Source of the DNA: Burkholderiales bacterium
GTDB taxonomy: Bacteria; Pseudomonadota; Gammaproteobacteria; Burkholderiales; SG8-41
NCBI GenBank assembly: GCA_005800795.1
Contig: SYEN01000162.1
Span: forward strand, 1 to 10,615
Direction: 5' to 3'
Length of the DNA stretch: 10,615 bases
Every line of letters begins with the position of its first letter. Position 1 is the stretch's first letter. The notes under the pieces were generated by a model, which saw only the letters and a program-made list of their open reading frames with translations, did not search any database and was not told the DNA's origin. A program made the translations under genes and the position numbers. This document shows, one piece after another, positions 7,144-10,615 of this stretch.

Positions 7144-8352
7144 ATGCCCTCCTTCCGCTATAAAGCCGTAGAGAAATCTGGACGGCAGGCCTTGGGCGGC
7201 ATGGAAGCCGTCAACGAGGTCGATCTCGAATTGCGCTTAAAGCGCATGGGGCTCGATCTCATTACCGCAACCGAGGTGGATCGCCAGACCTCCATCGTCG
7301 CCGGCGCCGCCAAAATCACTCGGCTCGATCTGATCAACTTCTGCTTCGACATGGAGCAGATGAATCGCGCCGGCATACCGATCATTGATGGCCTGCGCGA
7401 CCTGCGCGACACGCTGGAAAACACACGCTTTCGCGAGGTGTTGACCGTGATGGCCGAAGACATGGACAGCGGCAAAACCCTGTCGCAATGCATGGCTGGA
7501 CAGCCCGAAACCTTCAACAGGGTATTTGTCAGTCTGATCAAGGCGGGTGAACAGACAGGCCGTGTGGTGGATGTCTACAAGAGCCTCGCTGATTCGCTCA
7601 AATGGCAGGACGAGCTCGCCTCACAAACCAAAAAACTGCTGATCTATCCGGTGATGGTGCTGGTGGTGGTTACCGGCGTGATCGTGTTTCTGCTGACGTT
7701 TTTGGTGCCGCAAGTCACCACGCTGCTGAAAACCATGAACGTCGCACTGCCGATTCAAACGCAAATCCTGATCGGCGCCTCGAACATCGTCAAAAGCTGG
7801 TGGCCGCTGCTGCTGGCCGTGCCGGTGTTTGCAATTGCCGCAGTCGCCGTCGCGATACGCCACAGCACGCGCATGGCGTATCTGTGGGACTACGCCAAGC
7901 TGCGCATTCCGGTGGTGGGGCCGCTGCTACAAAAAATCATCCTCGCGCGCTTCGCAAATTTTTTCGCGTTGATGTACGAATCAGGCATCACCGTACTCGA
8001 CGCGCTAAAGACCAGCGAAGAAATCGCCGCCAACCGCTATATCGCCGATGGCCTCGCACGCGCGGGCCAGCAGATTTCCGCCGGGCAAACGCTGACCGAT
8101 GCCTTTCGCGATCTGGGCGTGCTGCCTGCGATGGTGATCCGCATGCTACGCGTGGGCGAGAACACCGGCGCACTCGACGTCGCGCTGCGTAACGTCAATT
8201 ATTTTTACACACGGGATGTGCGCGAATCGGTGGACAAGGCCATGAAAATGCTGGAACCCACGCTAACCATGGGACTGGGCCTGGTGATGGCCTTCATCAT
8301 GTGGGCGGTGCTCTCGCCCGTGTATGATATTCTGGGCAAGTTGAAGATTTAG
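7144..8352 (+). CDS. mshG: MshG/PilC/GspF-family inner-membrane platform protein
   Basis: A 402-residue protein with the family start MPSFRYKAVEKSG, which supports ATG 7144 despite no visible Shine-Dalgarno. Two T2SSF domains are present. The first, about 65-190, includes FVSLIKAGEQTGRV before the first membrane helix (about 166-190). The second, about 268-395, includes LARFANFFALMYESGITVLDAL and MVIRMLRVGENTGAL and ends in a last helix (about 374-396). A middle hydrophobic helix lies at about 219-238. Proteins of this family sit in the inner membrane, contact the assembly ATPase and feed pilins into the growing fibre. The order ATPase then platform is the usual one in pilus and type II secretion operons. 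The frame is intact and ends TAG. A 55-base gap separates it from the ATPase gene. Confidence 0.95.
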   Translation: MPSFRYKAVEKSGRQALGGMEAVNEVDLELRLKRMGLDLITATEVDRQTSIVAGAAKITRLDLINFCFDMEQMNRAGIPIIDGLRDLRDTLENTRFREVLTVMAEDMDSGKTLSQCMAGQPETFNRVFVSLIKAGEQTGRVVDVYKSLADSLKWQDELASQTKKLLIYPVMVLVVVTGVIVFLLTFLVPQVTTLLKTMNVALPIQTQILIGASNIVKSWWPLLLAVPVFAIAAVAVAIRHSTRMAYLWDYAKLRIPVVGPLLQKIILARFANFFALMYESGITVLDALKTSEEIAANRYIADGLARAGQQISAGQTLTDAFRDLGVLPAMVIRMLRVGENTGALDVALRNVNYFYTRDVRESVDKAMKMLEPTLTMGLGLVMAFIMWAVLSPVYDILGKLKI

Positions 8353-8378
8353 TACAACCGGCGAACGACATACGATCC

Positions 8379-9935
8379 ATGGCTAACAAGATTCTGCTGT
8401 GCATTTCGCCGCCGCAAGTTGTCGCCGCCCACTGGCGTGGCAATGGCATCGTGCGCTGCGAGACATTTGCCAACGATGATTCAGGGCTGGAATCCTTTGC
8501 CCAATTCCTGAAAACAACCGGCAATGCGCTGGCCTATATCGCTGCCGACACCGTCGAGGAAGATTACCGCTTCGACACCCTGCCGCATGCCACCGGATCG
8601 GATCGCACGTCACTGCTTGACCGCAAAGTTCGGCAGTACTACCGCAGTACGCGCTTCGTATCCGCGCTGCCGCGCGGGCGCGGCGGCGACAAACGCCGGG
8701 ACGACCGTTATCTTTTTTCCGCGCTGACCAATCCTGGCCTGATCGACCCGTGGATCACCGCCATCGCGCAACATGGTTCGCCGGTGGCGGGCGTGTATCT
8801 GGTGTCGATGCTGACCGCCGCGCTATTGCCGAAACTCGGCATCTCCACGCCACGCGTGCTGATCGCAGCGCCGCACAGCTCGGGCCTGCGGTTGACGTTT
8901 TACAAGGACGGCGAGTTTTATTCCAGCCGACTTACGCGCCCGGTGCCGCAAGACCCCAAGGACGCGGCGCAGATGCTGTTGACCGAGCTGTCCAACACAC
9001 GCATGTACCTGTCGACGCTCAATCTGGATTCGATCGACGATTCGCTCAGCGTGGCTTTCCTGGATCGCAACAACTCGCTGGCGGACATAGCCGCGCAGAT
9101 CAGTGCAGGCGGACATGGCCTGGACTGCACAACCATTGATCGCGCGACGTTGACGCGGCAACTAAGCGTCGAGCCGCCGCACCTTGATGCCGCGCTGGAA
9201 ACCATTTATCTGCACAGCATGGCGGCAACCCCGCCCGCTGCCAATCTCGCACCGGCCACCGTCACCGCTGGCCACCGGCTGCTGCAACGCAAGCACGCGT
9301 TGTATATGGCCAGTGCGGCGGTAGGCGCAGCCGGGCTGATTTGGACGGGCTATAACCTGTGGCGTGTGCACGACGCCAATCAGGATACCGCCGATGCCAC
9401 ACGACGCACCGCCGCCGCGCAAGCACAATATAAGGAAATTACCCGAACGTTCCCCGCCGCGCCCACCAGTTCGGACAATCTGATCAAAGCCGTTGAGATT
9501 TACAACCAGGTGGTGAAGTCGGTGCGTTCACCCCAGCCGTTTATGCAGATCGTGTCGCGCGCCATGGATGCGAGTCCCGAAATCTTCTTGCAGGAAATCA
9601 GTTGGTAATACGGGCAGGATCGCCCGGAAACCACCAGTGCCGCCCCCACGGGCGCCAAGCCCGCCACACCTGCGGAAAACAGCGGCCTGCGGCAAAGCGG
9701 CATCATCTCTGGCGAAATACGCCCGTTTCAGGGCGACTACCGCGCGGCCATCGAATCGGTCAACCGCATCGCCGAACGGTTGGCCAAAGACCCTGCCGTG
9801 GCGGAAGTCAAAGTGACGAAATTTCCGCTGAACGTAAATTCGGAGCTGGCGCTGTCCGGTAACACGCGCGATGCGGCAGAACAGGCTGGCGTGGCCGATT
9901 TCAAAATCGCGCTCACGCTCAAACCCAATGTGTAA
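8379..9935 (+). pseudogene. PilM/PilN-like (MshI/GspL-like) inner-membrane protein gene interrupted by in-frame TAA
   Basis: Read through one TAA (codon 410), the frame encodes about 518 residues. The first 300 residues are cytoplasmic and weakly recall the actin-like fold of PilM/GspL/MshI (start MANKILLCISPP, later AAPHSSGLRLTFYKDGEFYSS); this part is recognised by context more than by motifs. One membrane helix lies at about 307-328, followed by an Ala/Gln-rich segment likely to form a coiled coil. A PilN-like periplasmic domain comes next. The stop falls in its middle: FLQEISW, TAA, YGQDRPE. The remaining 108 codons (9609-9932) are open and conserved in style (FQGDYRAAIESVNRIAERL, VAEVKVTKFPLNVN, FKIALTLKP) and end in TAA 9933-9935, with no start codon and ribosome site of their own. 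Such proteins recruit the ATPase and align the platform. The break would remove part of the periplasmic ferredoxin-like domain. Confidence 0.82.
9606..9608 (+). other. In-frame ochre codon within the PilM/PilN-like gene
   Basis: The TAA separates QEISW from YGQDRPE, with the same frame open for 108 further codons that encode a plausible end of a PilN-type domain. CAA (Gln) to TAA is the simplest single change, again C to T. Confidence 0.82.
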
Positions 9936-9962
9936 CCGCCTCGCACTGTTCGTGGACAAGGC

Positions 9963-10481
9963 ATGAAAAACCCGCCCAACACGCTGATGCTGCCGATACT
10001 GCTGCTGGTAGTGGCCATCGCCGCGTTCGCAGCGGCCATTAAGTTGACCGACGATCAGGCGCGCGCCGCACAGGTCAAACTGACAGCCCAGCAGAAGCAA
10101 CTGAAAGAGGCGCAAAGCCGCGTGCAGAAATCCGGCACCGAGAAGGAGATGATTGTTCGTTATCTGCCCGACTACCGCAAGCTGGACGCGCTCGGTTTTG
10201 TCGGCGAAGAGCGGCGCATCCAGTGGCTGGACGCCCTGCGCAACGCCAACCAGAAGGGCGCGATGTTTGGCATCAACTACGACATCACCGCGCAACAGGC
10301 CTATCCGCATGCGGCCGCGTTTTCGCCCGGCCAGATCAACGTGCGCCAGTCGGTCATGAAGCTGCGCTTTCCGATGCTGCACGAAGACGATCTGCCGGTC
10401 TTCCTGCAAAATCTGGCGGAACAAAACGCCGGGGTTTTCATCATAGATCAGTGCACCGTGCGCCGCGCGGGCGCGCCCTAG
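9963..10481 (+). CDS. PilO/MshJ-like inner-membrane pilus protein, probably shortened at its C-terminus
   Basis: A 172-residue protein: a short cytoplasmic tail (MKNPPNT), one membrane helix (about 8-27, LMLPILLLVVAIAAFAAAIK), a coiled-coil segment rich in Gln, Lys and Glu (about 30-62), and a periplasmic domain ending FLQNLAEQNAGVFIIDQCTVRRAGAP. The topology and its place after the PilM/PilN-like gene fit PilO/MshJ, which pairs with PilN in the inner-membrane alignment complex. Relatives usually continue some 20-40 residues past the segment matching IDQC, adding a last strand. Here the frame stops at TAG 10479-10481, right where an IS end begins, so the C-terminus may be lost. A weak GGA (9954-9956) precedes ATG 9963. 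It lies 27 bases after the previous gene's final stop. Family assignment rests on topology and position more than on strong motifs. Confidence 0.75.
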   Translation: MKNPPNTLMLPILLLVVAIAAFAAAIKLTDDQARAAQVKLTAQQKQLKEAQSRVQKSGTEKEMIVRYLPDYRKLDALGFVGEERRIQWLDALRNANQKGAMFGINYDITAQQAYPHAAAFSPGQINVRQSVMKLRFPMLHEDDLPVFLQNLAEQNAGVFIIDQCTVRRAGAP

Positions 10482-10486
10482 CAGCC

Positions 10487-10504
10487 TGTCGGACTTAGCC
10501 GACA
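10487..10504 (+). repeat. Inverted repeat (6-bp stem, 6-base loop) at the IS end
   Basis: TGTCGG (10487-10492) pairs perfectly with CCGACA (10499-10504) around ACTTAG. The position, 6 bases after the PilO-like stop, suits either part of an IS terminal repeat or a weak transcription terminator. The bases after it (ATTGTTTATTG) are only moderately T-rich, so I favour the IS end. Confidence 0.5.
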
Positions 10505-10574
10505 ATTGTTTATTGAACTTGTCATCGAAGCCAGAGAGTAAACGTTGCTTGATAGGGGCATAGGATACACAGGC

Positions 10575-10578
10575 GAGG
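10575..10578 (+). promoter_or_regulatory. Ribosome binding site of the transposase
   Basis: GAGG with 7-base spacing to ATG 10586 supports this ATG as the transposase start. Confidence 0.45.
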
Positions 10579-10585
10579 CGAACGA

Positions 10586-10615
10586 ATGACACGATTTGTG
10601 ACGGTGAATCGAGAC
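10586..10615 (+). CDS. Transposase start, IS1182-family type (3' end outside window)
   Basis: Only ten codons are visible, MTRFVTVNRD. They resemble the common N-terminus of IS1182-family DDE transposases, which often open with RFV and a D/N-R-D/E triplet. A good Shine-Dalgarno, GAGG (10575-10578), lies 7 bases before the ATG, clearer than at most pilus genes here. With so few residues the family is a tentative call. Confidence 0.55.
   Translation, partial: MTRFVTVNRD

Larger units (their letters stand above)
10478..10615 (+). mobile_element. Left end of an IS1182-type insertion sequence (partial)
   Basis: The text changes from pilus coding to a non-coding, lower-GC leader of about 105 bases. 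It opens with an inverted-repeat hairpin, followed by a transposase-like start (MTRFVTVNRD) at 10586. Together these look like a terminal region plus leader of an IS. The exact boundary is uncertain: CTAG at 10478-10481 or the following GCAGCC could be the junction. The right end is outside the window. Confidence 0.55.

Noticed and set aside
9609..9935. Separate small PilN-like gene after the TAA
   Set aside because: No start codon or ribosome site lies at its beginning, and its sequence continues the domain begun before the stop.
10487..10520. Rho-independent terminator after the PilO-like gene
   Set aside because: The stem is only 6 bp and the following bases lack a T run; the hairpin is better explained as part of the IS end.
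9528..10592. Long minus-strand open frame (354 codons) opposite the PilN/PilO-like region
   Set aside because: It overlaps plus-strand genes with membrane helices and family context and crosses the IS boundary, which a real gene would not be expected to do.
1..10615. CRISPR array, tRNA, riboswitch or anti-phage system
   Set aside because: No regularly spaced direct repeats, no cloverleaf-like segment and no defence-gene motifs were seen; nearly all sequence is pilus coding.

Overview
The window is about 10.6 kb of dense, single-strand (+) coding DNA of roughly 60% G+C. It carries most of the assembly machine of an MSHA-type (type IVa-like) pilus. Gene families, codon use and the sigma-54 regulator next to an ExeA/MshM ATPase point to a proteobacterium, most likely a betaproteobacterium. 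No rRNA or other taxonomic marker is present, so this placement is an inference. No stretch longer than about 110 bases lies outside a gene.

Layout, left to right: (1) the C-terminal part of a sigma-54 activator (AAA+ end plus Fis-type helix-turn-helix), cut by the window edge; (2) an MshM/ExeA-like AAA+ ATPase with a membrane segment and a periplasmic SPOR domain; (3) an MshL-type secretin lipoprotein gene with an in-frame amber codon in the middle; (4) an MshN-like membrane-anchored TPR protein, overlapping the secretin gene by 4 bases; (5) an MshE/PilB-type assembly ATPase with an apparently intact MshEN cyclic-di-GMP-binding domain; (6) an MshG/PilC/GspF-type platform protein; (7) a long PilM/PilN-like (MshI/GspL-like) inner-membrane protein gene with an in-frame ochre codon; (8) a short PilO/MshJ-like protein gene; (9) the left end of what looks like an IS1182-type insertion sequence, abutting the end of gene 8, with the first ten codons of its transposase at the window edge.

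Working together, the ATPase (5) and platform (6) would polymerise pilins. The PilM/N/O-like proteins (7, 8) would link the cytoplasmic motor to the envelope. The TPR protein (4) and the SPOR ATPase (2) would help build or place the secretin pore (3) through peptidoglycan and the outer membrane. The upstream regulator (1) may control the set. No pilin or prepilin peptidase gene is in the window.

The most notable result is that this otherwise well-preserved operon carries three lesions: a TAG inside the secretin, a TAA inside the PilM/N-like gene, and an IS end at the PilO-like gene. Both internal stops sit where a glutamine codon (CAG, CAA) would fit by a single C-to-T change, and the downstream frame stays intact and recognisable. 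The simplest reading is recent decay of the pilus locus. Base-call or assembly error and stop-codon read-through are alternatives. A roughly 96-base AT-rich island inside the MshM-like gene is a second compositional oddity. I did not find a clearly new biological system; this is a known family of pilus machinery in an unusual state.
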